A stretch of 64,000 bases of DNA. Origin: Leptobrachium leishanense (Eukaryota > Chordata > Amphibia > Anura > Megophryidae). The notes beneath the pieces were generated by a model that saw only the letters and a program-made list of their open reading frames with translations, ran no database searches and was not told the origin of the DNA. Each line of letters opens with the position of its first letter. Within the stretch, counting starts at the first letter, position 1. The translations under genes and the position numbers were made by a program. Below are positions 33,495 through 45,370 of this stretch, piece by piece. The DNA lies in assembly GCA_009667805.1 (NCBI GenBank), contig CM019063.1:59876881-59940880 (forward strand). The letters are read 5' to 3'.

Positions 33495-34234
33495 TAACCA
33501 TAAATGAGAGACTACTAATTCACACTGCACATTGCTATGAGTTTTATTGCTCTGGAGCTCTGTGATACAGTAATGTGCGGTGTGTATGAGTATCACAGAG
33601 CTCCACAACAATAAAACTCACAGTAATGTGTAGTGTGTTTGAGCATGAGTTTTATTGCTGTGGATTCTGTGATATGTTCATCTGTGATAGATTAACCATT
33701 ACTTCTCTGTAAGACAATTTTGCTGCCGCTGAAGACTGCCTAATTGTTGCGAACTGCACCTTATTTCTCTGTCTATTCGGCAGTATTTGGTGATTTGACA
33801 GTTTAGTTGGCGCTTGTTGCCTCAGTATCTAAAAATAGGCCCAACAAAATCCTCAGCACCAGGCCCATGATACCCTTAATCCAGCCCTGGCAAAGTATCC
33901 AAACGCCTCTGGGTTCTCGGCTTTCCTTGGGTTTTCAGCAGGTTACAGCTGACTGGTTTCCGAGGAAAACTCAATTTACGGAGATAATGATATTATATAA
34001 AGAGTAACCTGACGGTTGTTATGTTTTACAAACGATCTATTAGCACACATGACACGTAATAAAGATCACGTAACGGTTTTCACATTCATGTAAGAAACAC
34101 ATCCCGTCGCTCTGTATATTCGTTCTATCCTCAATACATTTTAATGTTTGTCTTTTGCCATTTTCGTTGATAATATCCATAGATAATAGCAAAAAATTGA
34201 CTGTTACCCAAGCGGGGTTGGATGCTCTGCAGGT

Positions 34235-34475
34235 TACCCAGGTGAAGCTTCAGATTACCCAGGTGAAGGTCCTCAGATTACCCAGGTGAATCTTCAGATT
34301 ACCCAGGTGAAGGTCCTCAGATTACCCGGGTGAAGCTTCAGATTACCCAGGTGAAGGTCCTCAGATTACCCAGGTGAAGCTTCAGATTACCCAGGTGAAG
34401 GTCCTCAGATTACCCAGGTGAAGCTTCAGATTACCCAGGTGAAGGTCCTCAGATTACCCGGGTGAAGCTTCAGAC
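34235..34475. repeat. 22-bp dimeric tandem array (first copy)
   Basis: Alternating GATTACCCAGGTGAAGCTTC, A and GATTACCCAGGTGAAGGTCC, TCA units; about 11 units. Part of the amplified unit of the composite element. Confidence 0.9.
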
Positions 34476-34673
34476 TTGCATATTATCCGGATAAAGTGCA
34501 CATGTTTCAGCTCTTCCAGACTGTTACCCAAGGGCAGTTGGTTAGTCCTAAAATTACCCGGGTAAAGTCCGGAATTTTCATTTTTTTGCAGCTTTACCCA
34601 GCGGTTTTGGGTAATGTCAGGATTAGCTGGGTAATCCTAGGATTAACCGCACTTCGGGCTTAAGGCTAGGGTC

Positions 34674-35089
34674 AGACTAACGCATTTTTCGCGTTGTCCG
34701 TGAAAAAGTGCGTTCGAACGAATGGACGTATTTTTTCACGGAATACGCGATAGCGGTCATATGATGCGCATTTTCGTCCATGATTTTGTACGGATCATCA
34801 ATAAAACACTTTTTGCGTCTGGACGTTATGTTGGCCGGACATTAGCAGCGTCTGACGTCTCCCAATCACGCAAACACGCCACTAGCGGACGCAGCGCACT
34901 CTGTACGTCAGTACTAGCAGTTTGACGTTCTCGAAAAAATGCGTTTGTTTGCCACTTGCGTTGCGAGGCCGCACAAATGTGCGGCCGTTCTTCGTATGCT
35001 GCCCGGCATTGGATATAATTTGCTGCTAGCACGGCCGTGATTAAGTGCGGCTAAACGCACGTTAATACTGCGCTCGTCTGACCTTAGCC
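34674..35089. mobile_element. Harbinger-like MITE, family A copy 6
   Basis: GGCTAGGGTCAGACTAACGC to CTCGTCTGACCTTAGCC with TAA on both sides (34671-34673, 35090-35092). Almost identical to copy 7 in its left half and to copy 5 in its right half. Confidence 0.87.
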
Positions 35090-35504
35090 TAATTCGCACA
35101 TTACCCGAGTGCCGCTGGATAAAGTGTGATGTGCAACGAAACATCGCACTTTATACGGGTAATCTGCAAAGTATCCAAACGCCTCTGGGTTCTCCGCTTT
35201 CCTTGGGTTTTCAGCAGGTTACAGCTGACTGGTTTCCGAGGAAAACTCAATTTACGGAGATAATGATATTATATAAAGAGTAACCTGACGGTTGTTATGT
35301 TTTACAAACGATCTATTAGCACACATGACACGTAATAAAGATCACGTAACGGTTTTCACATTCATGTAAGAAACACATCCCGTCGCTCTGTATATTCGTT
35401 CTATCCTCAATACATTTTAATGTTTGTCTTTTGCCATTTTCGTTGATAATATCCATAGATAATAGTAAAAAATTGACTGTTACCCAAGCGGGGTTGGATG
35501 CTCT

Positions 35505-35735
35505 GCAGGTTACCCAGGTGAAGTTTCAGATTACCCAGGTGAAGGTCCTCAGATTACCCAGGTGAAGCTTCAGATTACCCAGGTGAAGGTCCTCAGATTA
35601 CCCAAGGTGAAGGTCCTCAGATTACCCAGGTGAAGCTTCAGATTACCCAGGTGAAGGTCCTCAGATTACCCAGGTGAAGCTTCAGATTACCCAGGTGAAG
35701 GTCCTCAGATTACCCAGGTGAAGCTTCAGACTTGC
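35505..35735. repeat. 22-bp dimeric tandem array (second copy)
   Basis: The same alternating units as at 34235 but about one unit shorter, with one unit carrying an extra A (TTACCCAAGGTGAAGG). The length difference accounts for the slightly different spacing of the duplicated units. Confidence 0.9.
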
Positions 35736-35919
35736 ATATTATCCGGATAAAGTGCACATGTTTCAGCTCTTCCAGACTGTTACCCAAGGGCAGTTGGTTA
35801 GTCCTAAAATTACCCGGGTAAAGTCCGGAATTTTCATTTTTTTGCAGCTTTACCCAGCGGTTTTGGGTAATGTCAGGATTAGCTGGGTAATCCTAGGATT
35901 AACCGCACTTCGGGCTTAA

Positions 35920-36345
35920 GGCTAGGGTCAGACTAACGCATTTTTCGCGTTGTCCGTGAAAAAGTGCGTTCGAACGAATGGACGTATTTTTTCACGGAAT
36001 ACGCGATAGCGGTCATATGATGCGCATTTTCGTCCATGATTTTGTACGGATCATCAATAAAACACTTTTTGCGTCTGGACGTTATGTTGGCCGGACATTA
36101 GCAGCGTCTGACGTCTCCCAATCACGCACACACGCCGCTAGCGGACGCAGCGCACTCTGTACGTCAGTACTAGCAGTTTGACGTTCTCGAAAAAATGCGT
36201 TTGTTTGCCACTTGCGTTGCGTGGACGAACTTTCGTGCGGCCATTCTTCGTATGTTACCCGGCATTGGACGTCATTTGCTGCTAGCACGGCCGTGATTTC
36301 GTGCAGTTAAACGCACGTTAAAAATGCGTTCGTCTGACCCTAGCC
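35920..36345. mobile_element. Harbinger-like MITE, family A copy 7
   Basis: GGCTAGGGTCAGACTAACGC after TTAA and GCGTTCGTCTGACCCTAGCC before TTAC. The right half differs from copies 5 and 6 and is closer to copies 2 and 3 (CCCTAGCC terminus), so a recombination or separate insertion made this unit. Confidence 0.85.
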
Positions 36346-36613
36346 TTACCCGTAACATATATACCTCATACACAACGCCTGAAGGGCAATTTATGCAACG
36401 TCTTTAAATACTTTTGTCCCCCATCACAATAGGTCAGGGGTGAATTTTCCCACCTGTGGCACGCAAATAACATGAAATCCTGTTTTATCAACGCACCCCT
36501 AAATAGGGGATTATTTGGGTAATATCACTTTGATTTTTGTATCCGTAAAAGGAAGGTGCCTTAATTAACTCATTGGTTCACTGATTATCTCATCAATATG
36601 GATTTAACTAGCA

Positions 36614-38434
36614 GGGGTTATTCAGAGAGAGACAAACAGGCCACCGAATTGCAACAAACAGTGAATTTTACCGTACGGTGCAATTTGGCAGCCATCGGCT
36701 ATTCAAAAAGCTTGCGGTGCGCCAAATTTTCGCAAATTGGCAGCAAAATACGTTGATCTTCAACAGCAGTGAAATCCCCATAGATAAGCAATGGTTAATC
36801 TATTCAGAGAACACCAAATAGCAGAGAAATATCACTGAAATGCCCTGATGTTCGGTGGTTTCATTCGGCAGGTATAATAAGATGAATCCCATAGGATTCA
36901 ATGTTAAAAAATTCCTCAATTTTAAAAATATTTATTTAACCGTTTATTCTTTTCACTTGCAGCAACAAGTCTCTTTATTTATCGATTTTTTTAGGCATTT
37001 CTTTTTAATGAATTTTTTTTCTGATTTTTTTTTTTGTAAATTGTGTTGTTTTTTTTTTTTTCTGTAACAGACCTTTTTACTATTTTTCATAGGACCCTAT
37101 TTATTATTTCCAGGCATTTTCGTGCAGCAGTTTTTTTTGCAAACACCTTTTAAAACACCTTTTTGCGTTTTTTTGGGGTTTTTTTTTACCCGTTCGTAAA
37201 ATCTGTTCATTGTAGCAGCTGTAATGTAAAATCCCTGATTTCATGCTAATTAATTTTTTTTTTTTTACATCTTCCTCCATTCTTAGGGGTTTTGATTCTT
37301 TTCTCGTTCTGTCCATACAACTCTGCGTATCCTCCTACCATGTTCCATTCCTAAGATAGTGATCCTGAAATGCTTGAAGCCAAGGATGAATTAAAATAGT
37401 CACCGGGGATTGCCATAAAACCCACAAAAGCCAAATAAAATGAAAAGTCATAATAACCCCTTCATCCTCTGGGATTTCAGACCACGGAAATAGAAATACT
37501 TTGGAAAGACAAGGCAGCATTAAAAATTCTACTCAATGTCAAGTGTTTTTTTTAATTCTAAGTATATGTCTGGTTGAAAATATAAGTTAAGAAAAAGTGA
37601 CTGAATTCAAATGATTTGTAAGCTGTAATATGTGAGCACCGAATTGGCCACCGAATTGCACCGAATGGTGAATTTCCCCATACGGTGCAATTTCATGGCC
37701 CTTCGGCTATTCAAAAGTTGGCGATTCACCAAATATTAACAAATTGCCAGCGAAATACGGTGGCCTTCGGTGGCAGCGACATCACCATAGAGAAGTAACG
37801 GTTAATCTATTCAGAGATTGCCTAACTGCACCGATAAAGTTGTCGAAATGCACAGATTTTCGGTGGTTTCATTTGACAGGTTTAAAAAGGCCAATCCCAT
37901 AGGTTTCAATGTAAAAAAAATACCCTGTTTTTATTAAATATTTATTCATCTGTTTATTCTTTTCATTTGCAGCAAAATGTCTCTTTATTTATTTATTAGG
38001 CATTTTTCGGGATTTTTTTTAGGCGACATTTTTGATTCCCAGTTTTATTGAATGCCATTGTTTTTTTTTTTTTCCTGTAACAGACATTTTTATTGTTTTT
38101 CATAGGACCTCGTGTATTATTTCCAGGCATTTTCATCCATTAGATTTTTGAAATGCCTTTAAAATTGGTGTTTTTTTTACCACTGTTTGGCTTTTTCTGG
38201 CGGCTGGTCAGCTTTTTTTCTGAGGCGTTCGGTGATCTTTTCGGCAGATCGGCAGATGCATTTGACAGGTTATCGGATCGATTCGACGGTTTATCGGATA
38301 CTTTCGGCAGGTCGATTCGGCACATTTCGGGGACTCTGCGGTGAATGCTGAATTCACTACAGGATCGACGAATTGAACTCACCGAAGTGCGGCGAAACAG
38401 CGACAGTCGGTGTCATCGCTCTCTGAATAACCCC
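36614..38434. mobile_element. GGGTTATTC-family element, longest copy
   Basis: The left end GGGGTTATTCAGAGAG and right end CTCTCTGAATAACCCC are perfect 16-bp inverted repeats, 1821 bp apart. The motif sets near 36640-37100 (ACCGAATTGC, CAGCCATCGGCTATTCAAAA, AATCTATTCAGAG, AATCCCATAGG, GCATTTCTTTTT) recur at 37637-38110, so an internal duplication or nested copy is present. Poly-T runs occur around 37020-37060. The flanks show no clear target duplication. Non-coding. Confidence 0.8.
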
Positions 38435-39068
38435 TATAGAAAACCACATGACATAGAATTCAGATTGTCTTAGGGTTGGTGGTGCCAGTTGTCTTCTTAA
38501 GCAGTGGTTTCTTGTTGACAGTTTGTCCGGTAGAAATATTCATATTAACAGAAACTAATGAAACAAATGGAAAGAAACGTGTGGATCTGTGAACCAGAAT
38601 GAGCTCTCTTTGTTTCTGACGAAGTTATGAGTAAGGTTTTACATATTAAGAACCCCTTGGCCACATATGAAAAGTGGTGGCATCAGTAGAACATTCCATG
38701 GTGGCTCTCTTGTCGAATGTGTTTCTGCTAAAGCTCCATATATCTATCCTTCATAGAATGTCCCAGTGGAGAAGAGCCACTTTATCCTCCTAGATATTAT
38801 TCTTACCTTTCTCTTAATTTGAAATTCGGGTGTCCTGTTTTGGATTCTGGCCAGCACAGCTGGTTATAGGATCAAGTTTTATTCTGTATAACTTACAAAT
38901 CAATAGAAGTTAGGGTTCGATTTTATATCAAAATATCTGCTGGATCAGTTGGAAAGATTCGGACGGAGCTGACAGTCAAAAAATGCGGCTGGTCTGAAAA
39001 AATGTTTGCCGGTAAAACGACCAAATAAGCTTATTTTCTGCCAGCATCGTACAGATTTGTGCCTCTTA
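38435..39068. other. Intronic stretch without recognised features
   Basis: No repeats, paired termini or coding similarity recognised. Confidence 0.45.
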
Positions 39069-39496
39069 GGCTGGGGTCAGACCAGCGCATTTTTAACGTG
39101 CGTTCTGGCGCACTTAATCACGGCCGCACTAGCAGCAAATGACGGGCAATGACAGCCAATATACGAAGTACGGTCGCACGAAAGTCCGGCCGCGCAACGC
39201 AAGTGGAATTTGAACGCATTTTTTCGAGAACGCAGAACCGCTAGTACGGACGTACAGAGTGCGCTGCGCCCGCTAGCGGTGTGTGTGTGTGTGATTTGGA
39301 GACGTCAGACCCTGCTCATGTCCGGCCAACATAACGTCCAGACTCAAAAAGTTTCCTGGTTTGGATTCGTAAAACATCACGCACGAAAATGCGCATCGTA
39401 TGACCGTTTTCGCATATTCCGTGAAAAAATACATCAATGCGTTCGGACGCACTTTTTTACGTTCGCGTGTAAAAATGCTTTCGTTTGACCCTAGCC
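39069..39496. mobile_element. Harbinger-like MITE, family A copy 8
   Basis: GGCTGGGGTCAGACCAGCGC after TTA (39066-39068) and CGTTTGACCCTAGCC before TTA (39497-39499): a perfect 3-bp direct repeat. Very close to copy 4 over its full length (shared GTTTCCTGGTTTGGAT and ATGCGTTCGGACGCAC), so these two form a subfamily. Confidence 0.88.
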
Positions 39497-39499
39497 TTA

Positions 39500-40154
39500 A
39501 ACATCTCTCTTTGAAAAGTCAGATGTTTAAAAAAGAATTCATTTTTAGTCCCTTGGTTTCCATGCCAGAAAATCCATTTATTGACACCTATCAAAACTTG
39601 CAGGCCAAAAAATGTCTGAAAAAGTCCCTGATTTCGGCTGTCGTCCGAATTAAATCGAGCTCCTACTCACTAAGCGCCAGTGTTTGCCGTTGTTACAAAT
39701 GCAAAGATAATCTTGAGTGCTGGGAAAGGGTGGCCTTTCACAAATCCTCAGTCCAAAGAGGTCCAGGCAACAGTATTTGCAACATGCCCAAACCCCTGGC
39801 ACTTAATGAATACCCCGTTATGTATTGTACTGTGTTTAAGTGAAGAATGATAAAGTCAGAATGTGCTTATCTATTCAGTCAGTTATTGTAAATTATCAAA
39901 CAAATGTTGTTGCCAAAAACTCTTAATGCCAAATTATCCAATTTCTTAGTACGTCTTAGTAATGTACAAGCAATAAAATCACCTCAACCATGTACTGCAA
40001 AGGAAAAAGGCTTACCTATCGAAGTGTCTCTGCTATAAGCGACTACCAAATAGTATCTTAAAAAATGTCTTGTGTTAATCATTGTTCAGCAGTTTCTAGT
40101 TACTTTCTCAGTGGGATAGTGACAGCTTCTCTGCAAAGTTCAGAATTGTATTCA
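39500..40154. other. Intronic stretch without recognised features
   Basis: A 147-codon open frame starts within MITE copy 8 and ends at 39843. Its second half contains several Cys codons but matches no family I know. I treat it as chance. Confidence 0.45.
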
Positions 40155-41060
40155 GGGTAATTCAAAGAGAATCGAAAAGTCACCGCACGTTCGGTGACTT
40201 TTCGTTCTCTTCAATTCGGTTCGTTTTGCCGATCCCATTTCGGCGACCCTGCAGTGTATTCAGCAAGCACCACAGGGTCCCCGAATTGCAGGGAAAGGCC
40301 GCCGAAAACCCGACGAAAACTAACCGCAAAACCCGGCGAATGCACGCCAAAAACCCACAAAAAGATCTGGATTAACCCGCCAAATACGCCGGAAAAACCC
40401 GAACAGGAGCCGATCACACGCAGCGAAGCCGCCACAAAAATCCGACACCGCAGACGAGTGAAGTGAATAAATTAGGAAAACAGTTTGCTTGTATGTTTGA
40501 AAAGTGAAACGCTGTTTGCAAAGAAACTACTGAGCGAAAATGTCTGAATTTTACATATAAGATCCAATGAATGATAATAAAAAGGGCTGTTACAGAAAAA
40601 ATAAGTAAACTAAAAAATGTTTTTTAAAAAATCTGACTTTTTAAAAAAAAAAAAATCCAGAAAAATGCTTAAAATATCCTAAAAAATCTATACTGCAGAG
40701 ACTCTTTACTGCAGAATATTATAATGAACGGTTTATTAGATATTGAATTAAAACGGGAATATTTTTAACCTTGAAGCCTATGGTATTCGCCTGAATAAAT
40801 TTGCCGAATTAAACCACAGAATGGCAGGGCATTAGGGGAACCTTTCACTGCTGGTTTGTGCTCTCTGAATAGACAAAGCTGTAAGGATTTCACTGCCCTC
40901 GAACAGGCACCGAACAGGCACCGTATGTGCAGGCAATTCGCCAGGATTTGGCGATTTACCTGCTCTCTGGATAGCCGAATGGCCAAGAAAGGTAACCGAA
41001 CGCTGATTTTCAGCATTCGGTTACCTTTCTCCAGCAATTCGGATCTCTTTGAATAACCCT
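40155..41060. mobile_element. GGGTTATTC-family element
   Basis: The left end AGGGTAATTCAAAGAGAATC pairs with the right end GGATCTCTTTGAATAACCCT. The interior has CCGAA/GGCGAA-rich and AT-rich halves, with GAACAGGCACCGAACAGGCA near 40900 and a small GGTAACCGAA/TTCGGTTACC hairpin near 41000. Non-coding; superfamily unassigned. Confidence 0.75.
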
Positions 41061-44000
41061 GATTGTCTTCTGATATCCCATGCTCATGGTACCCATGATT
41101 TTCTTAATTATTAGTCATGGCCACATTGGTTAAAAATTGTGATGTTACTTCAAAATGGCTGACTTAATTCTGAAACATTGATTATCAGGTTGTATTTACT
41201 GATTCATTTAGTATATAATTGTTTAATAATGATTTCTGGAAAGAACATTTTAGATTTCAATGCACCTTAAACTGTGTTGGTTTAAGAGATTAGCACTGTA
41301 CTATGGTTATTATCTTATACAAATTTAAGATGAAACGTAAAAGATGCTGATTTAACCCAATTTTGAAGGTAGAGAAACTTCCAAGTGTGTTCTTTTGTTT
41401 GTAAGATAATGCGCCATGTTTAAAGCTTCTCCTTAATTGTTAATTTTAGACAACTACAATGTATGCAATAATATTGAATACAGCATATTCTGCATCAATA
41501 ATGAACGCAGAGAAATGCTTCCATGAGCTATTTTAAATTTTGTACCAAGATCAACTGCTCCAACTGGATCTCGCCATCTTTGTTTGCCTCAAACTGTTTC
41601 TTGATGCAAAAAGAAATCGTAAAGCTTCTGAATAATTTAGGTAGGAAAAGGTAAATATGGTCAAGGAAACACAGAAAGCAATGTTATTGATGACTCAGGA
41701 CTTGACAAATTTGCTTTGAATCTAGGAGTCAGATAAAAAAGTTAGGAGCCTTTTCCATTTTTATGGTAATAATGCTGAGCATTCATGTCTCTGTCTGTGT
41801 GATGCCTGTGGGGGAGGAGCAGTGGGGAAGCTGCCCCACTGGCAATCGGCGACAGCATGAGGTGAAGCCCCCCCGCAGAGCTGCTGGGCAGACGCTGCAC
41901 AGAACTGCAATAAAGATTTCTCACGTCTGTGCCAACAGTGAATGGGCTGACAAAAGCCCAGGCGCCAGGACGCAATTTCTCGTCGCCATGGCGACCTGGC
42001 CTCTGGGATTTGTCGAGCCCTGGATGAGATGCTAAAAAGATTTGAATACAATGAAGAGACGAGGTGTGCCATTTTTCACCACACTGTACTAGAGTGAGAT
42101 CTGTATTATTCAGAAGGAGGATACAAATTAAGTGTTTTTAACAAATCACTGGTCGAACAAGGGGTTGTCTGGACAATTGTATCATACACATTACATTTCA
42201 AAATACATGTTTATTATTATGGCCAATCATTTTATTTTCATCCAATAAATTACATTTATATGTTGGGATACACAGCTGAATGACACATAAAACATACTCA
42301 AAGTCTATTAACAACATATAATAAAATGATGGATCATGCCTTGAATTTCTTTCATATAGAAGAAAATATTGAATCACTTTAGAAATTGGCTTCCAAAGAA
42401 GATTGACAGTTAATCAGCGATAGAATTGCAAATGCCTCCAGATGTTGGTGGCCTACAACTCCCAGAATTCTTTGAATGCAATATATGGGCATAGAAACAT
42501 CTGAAGGGCAGAATTTGATATCCATGAGGTATACTAATGATGTGCACATATAAAAGCCCTTTCAAAAAACTCGATACTAACACTTGTGAGCAGGAGAGCA
42601 CAGCAAGCCTATCTAGACACCAAGTTAGGAACCAGGGAAGGAGTAAAGATAGAGTTGTTGATTTCTTTCATCCTTTTCTATTTTTACTCCTATCCTGGTT
42701 CCAGGGTCGGGATCTAGTTAGGCTTTTCGAAAACAAGGTGCACGATGAAGAACCCAATGATACATCTAATTTACACTTAATTAAGGTACTCCTCCAGCAT
42801 ACCATTAATAGACAGGAGAGAGGACTTCTATGACCTTGAAGATGTCCTCATATAATATAGTCTTTGACATGCCATCAGAATGGCAAAACAGAACCATGAG
42901 CCGCTATTCCACATTAACACAAAGTCATGGAGTGGGTTCTAATAGGTATACAAAGGCCTATCAAGTCGATTTGGCCAAAAGATCCAGAAAGACCTGAGAG
43001 TGGAGTGTTGGCATCACTCCCAATCCCACTGTGTCATTCCAAGGGCATATAACGTTAACTTACAAGCGGTGACGGTAGGGCTAAAGGGCAGCCTAGAATA
43101 AGGATATCAATTTTCCTTTAATCGTAAAATTTATCAGCATCCAAACGTGCCCGTGCCAAAACATTCCTCAGCCACTGGAACAAATCAACACACAGATTAA
43201 TGGATTTCTGCATGCATGGACGCTGTAGACGAAAAGATAGCGTTTTCAGTTAAGTTAATGAGCAAAATGCTGTAACGTAACACTGTCTGCGTTGTGTTCA
43301 CCAGCAGGACCCACTAACAGGCAGGATTAATGACAGGCGGGCTTTGTGTTTGGCCTGTCTGCAACAGAATAGAGGAGATCTTTTTTTTCTTCATTTTAAG
43401 CTCCGCTAGGGAATAATTTGTCCAAATGAATAGTCCCATTCAGTGGTTAGAGTGCTTGGCTAATTGTATTTGAAAGCATGAAAGTAAAACCACAAGCTGG
43501 TTACCAACAGCAAGAGGGAAAAAAAAATTAAGATTGCGTAGCAACAATGTCCTGATAAAAATTGTTTCGGTCAGCAAAAAAAACTATTACAGAAGTGCAT
43601 GACCTACCGTGGTGACATTAACATAAAGGCGAGAGAGACGGGAGACGGTTTTTTAACCTCCATTTAACAATTTTCCTCATTTAACACGGTGCACTGCAAT
43701 AAAATTGGTAGTAGTTATTTTTAAAGTATTTTATATTTACAAGTATAAAAAAGTATTTTTGTATCACCTCCCCCCTTTTACTTCAGTTTATAATGTTAGC
43801 CCAGGAGGTTGTATATATATTAATTAATTATTATTAATTATTATTATAAATATTATTATTTAGTTTGTCTGAATAAATTTGGACAAATAGAATTCAGAAA
43901 AAAATATATATTTTTTGGATGAACTGAATTTTTGCTGCTTTTAGCATTTTTGGTATTCTATGACAAAGTTGCAGCTTTTAAGCTGCATCTAGAAATTACG

Positions 44001-44099
44001 CTGTAAAAAAGTTGCGGCTGAATTTTGATGAATCAATATCGGCTGTGTCCAATTTGGATACCTTCGGCAAAATGGAGCGCCATTCTCAATTATAAATTA
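41061..44099. other. Long intronic stretch, mostly unique
   Basis: AT-rich. 42435-42475 has CCTCCAGATGTTGGTGGCCT, ACAACTCCCAGAATTC, which resembles a common vertebrate interspersed repeat also seen near 47357. 42630-42710 contains the loose inverted pair AACCAGGGAAGGAGTAAAGA with TTTACTCCTATCCTGGTT. 43810-43870 is simple ATT/TTA sequence. No exon-like segment recognised. Confidence 0.45.
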
Positions 44100-44812
44100 T
44101 GTTTAGGGTTAAGTATTACGGTTAGGGATTAGAAATTAGGTTTAGGGATAGGGCTATAAAATTATGGCTAAGGTTATTGTTCGAAATTAGGGTTAGGGTT
44201 ATGGATAGAGATAGACCTTAGGGTTAGTGTTAGAAATTAGGGTTAGGGTTAGCGTTAGAAGCCCGCTAATTAGTTTTAATGTTAGAAATTAGGGTTAGGG
44301 ATAGGGTTAGATATTATGGTTAGAGTTAGAAATTAAGGTTAGAAATTATTGCTGCTGTTAAAGTTAGAAATTAGGGTTAGAAATGAGGGCTAGGGTTAGA
44401 TTTAGAGATTAGGGTTACAATGAGGGCTAGGGTTAGACTTAGATATTAGGGTTAGAAATTAGGGTTAGGGATTGGGTAAGAAATTAGGTTTAGAAATTAG
44501 GGTTAGCACTTCCCTTTACCTACTGCTAATACCTCTCCCTACACAACCAAGCATTCTGCCAGCATTTCCTGCTGCTCTATTACATTGACTACTTACCCTT
44601 AGATCCTCTGCAATAATAATAATAATACAAACACAACTAATAACCTAACACTAACCGTAACCCTTTCCCTAATTTCAAAACCTAATTTCTTACTCTATCC
44701 CTATCCCTAATACAAACACAAATAGTAATATAAGACTAACCCTGATTTCTAAAACTAATTTCTTACCCTATCCCTAACCCTAATACAAACACAAATAGTA
44801 ACAGAACACTAA
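44100..44812. repeat. Degenerate TTAGGG-like array, left side of a palindrome
   Basis: 44100-44520 has irregular TTAGGGTTAGGG, GAAATTAGGGTTAG units on the + strand. After a 110-bp spacer, 44630-44812 carries the complement (CCCTAACCCTAATACAAACA, CAAATAGTAACAG). The latter is the inverse of 45405-45460. Units are telomere-like but too irregular for a true telomere tract. Confidence 0.85.
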
Positions 44813-45370
44813 TGCTCATGCCACTGTACAGAGCACTGGTGAGACCTCACTTGGAGTACTGTGTGCAGTACTGGAGACCGTATCTCCAGAAGGATATAGA
44901 CATCTTGGAGAGAGTTCAGAGAAGGGCTACTAAAATGGTGTACGGCTTGAAGGAGAAAAGTTACCAGGAAAGGCTTAATGATCTTAACATGTACAGCTTG
45001 GAAAAAAGACGAGACAGAGGAGATATGATAGAAACATTTAAATACGTAAAGGGAATCCACAAGGTAGAGGAAGGGAGTATATTTAAAAGGAAACAAAGTA
45101 GCAAAACAAGAGGACATAGTCTTAGATTAGAGGGGCAAAGGTTTAAAAGTAACATCAGGAAGCATTATTTTACTGAGAGGGTGGTGGATACATGGAACAG
45201 CCTTCCAGTAGAAGTGGTAGAGGCCAAAACAGTAATTGAATTTAAGCAAGCATGGGATAGGCATAAGGCTATCCTAAACAAAAGATAAATGCAGGTAAAG
45301 TATCCATGTAATTGGGCAGACTAGATGGGCCGAAAGGTTCTTATCTGCCGACATTTTTCTATGTTTCTAT
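44813..45370 (+). pseudogene. CR1-type LINE 3' fragment (end of reverse transcriptase ORF plus 3' UTR)
   Basis: The frame from 44812 to 45288 encodes the C-terminal part of a CR1-clade polymerase: LYRALVRPHLEYCVQYWRPY, LQKDIDILERVQRRATKMVY and ERVVDTWNSLPVEVVEAKTV. It lacks the catalytic YADD region and the endonuclease. The 3' end reads ACATTTTTCTATGTTTCTAT, the octamer-like tail typical of CR1. Length 558 bp. A second copy at 52289-52846 has exactly the same ends and length and about eight substitutions. This copy sits at the centre of the TTAGGG-like palindrome. Confidence 0.9.

Larger units (their letters stand above)
31799..33890. mobile_element. hAT-like element, 2.1 kb, with perfect 8-bp target duplication
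   Basis: The left end CAGGGCCGGATTAATGTAGG and right end ACCCTTAATCCAGCCCTG are inverted. They are flanked by GCAAAGTA on both sides (31791-31798 and 33891-33898). The undisturbed paralogous site at 35165-35180 reads GCAAAGTATCC with a single copy, which proves the boundaries. Eight-base duplications and CAGGG ends indicate hAT. Cargo: a GC-rich left part, a purine-rich tandem array (32285-33120), a nested family B MITE (33183-33494) and an inverted pair around 33539-33618 (GAGCTCTGTGATAC with GTATCACAGAGCTC). No transposase recognised. Confidence 0.92.
31109..36362. mobile_element. Composite inverted-repeat host element, tandemly amplified and nested
   Basis: The left terminus ATATGTTACGGTTAAAGCCC, GAAGTGCGGTTAATCC has its inverse at the right: GGATTAACCGCACTTCGGGC, TTAA (35897-35919), then after MITE copy 7 CCGTAACATAT. 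Inside, a unit of about 1.25-1.28 kb (family A MITE, TTACCC-rich spacer, 22-bp repeats) is repeated: unit 1 from 31295, unit 2 from 34674, partial unit 3 from 35920. Unit 1 is split by the hAT element at 31799. Units 2 and 3 are nearly identical, so the duplication is recent. TTACCCGGGTAA-type palindromes are frequent. No coding sequence. Confidence 0.75.
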
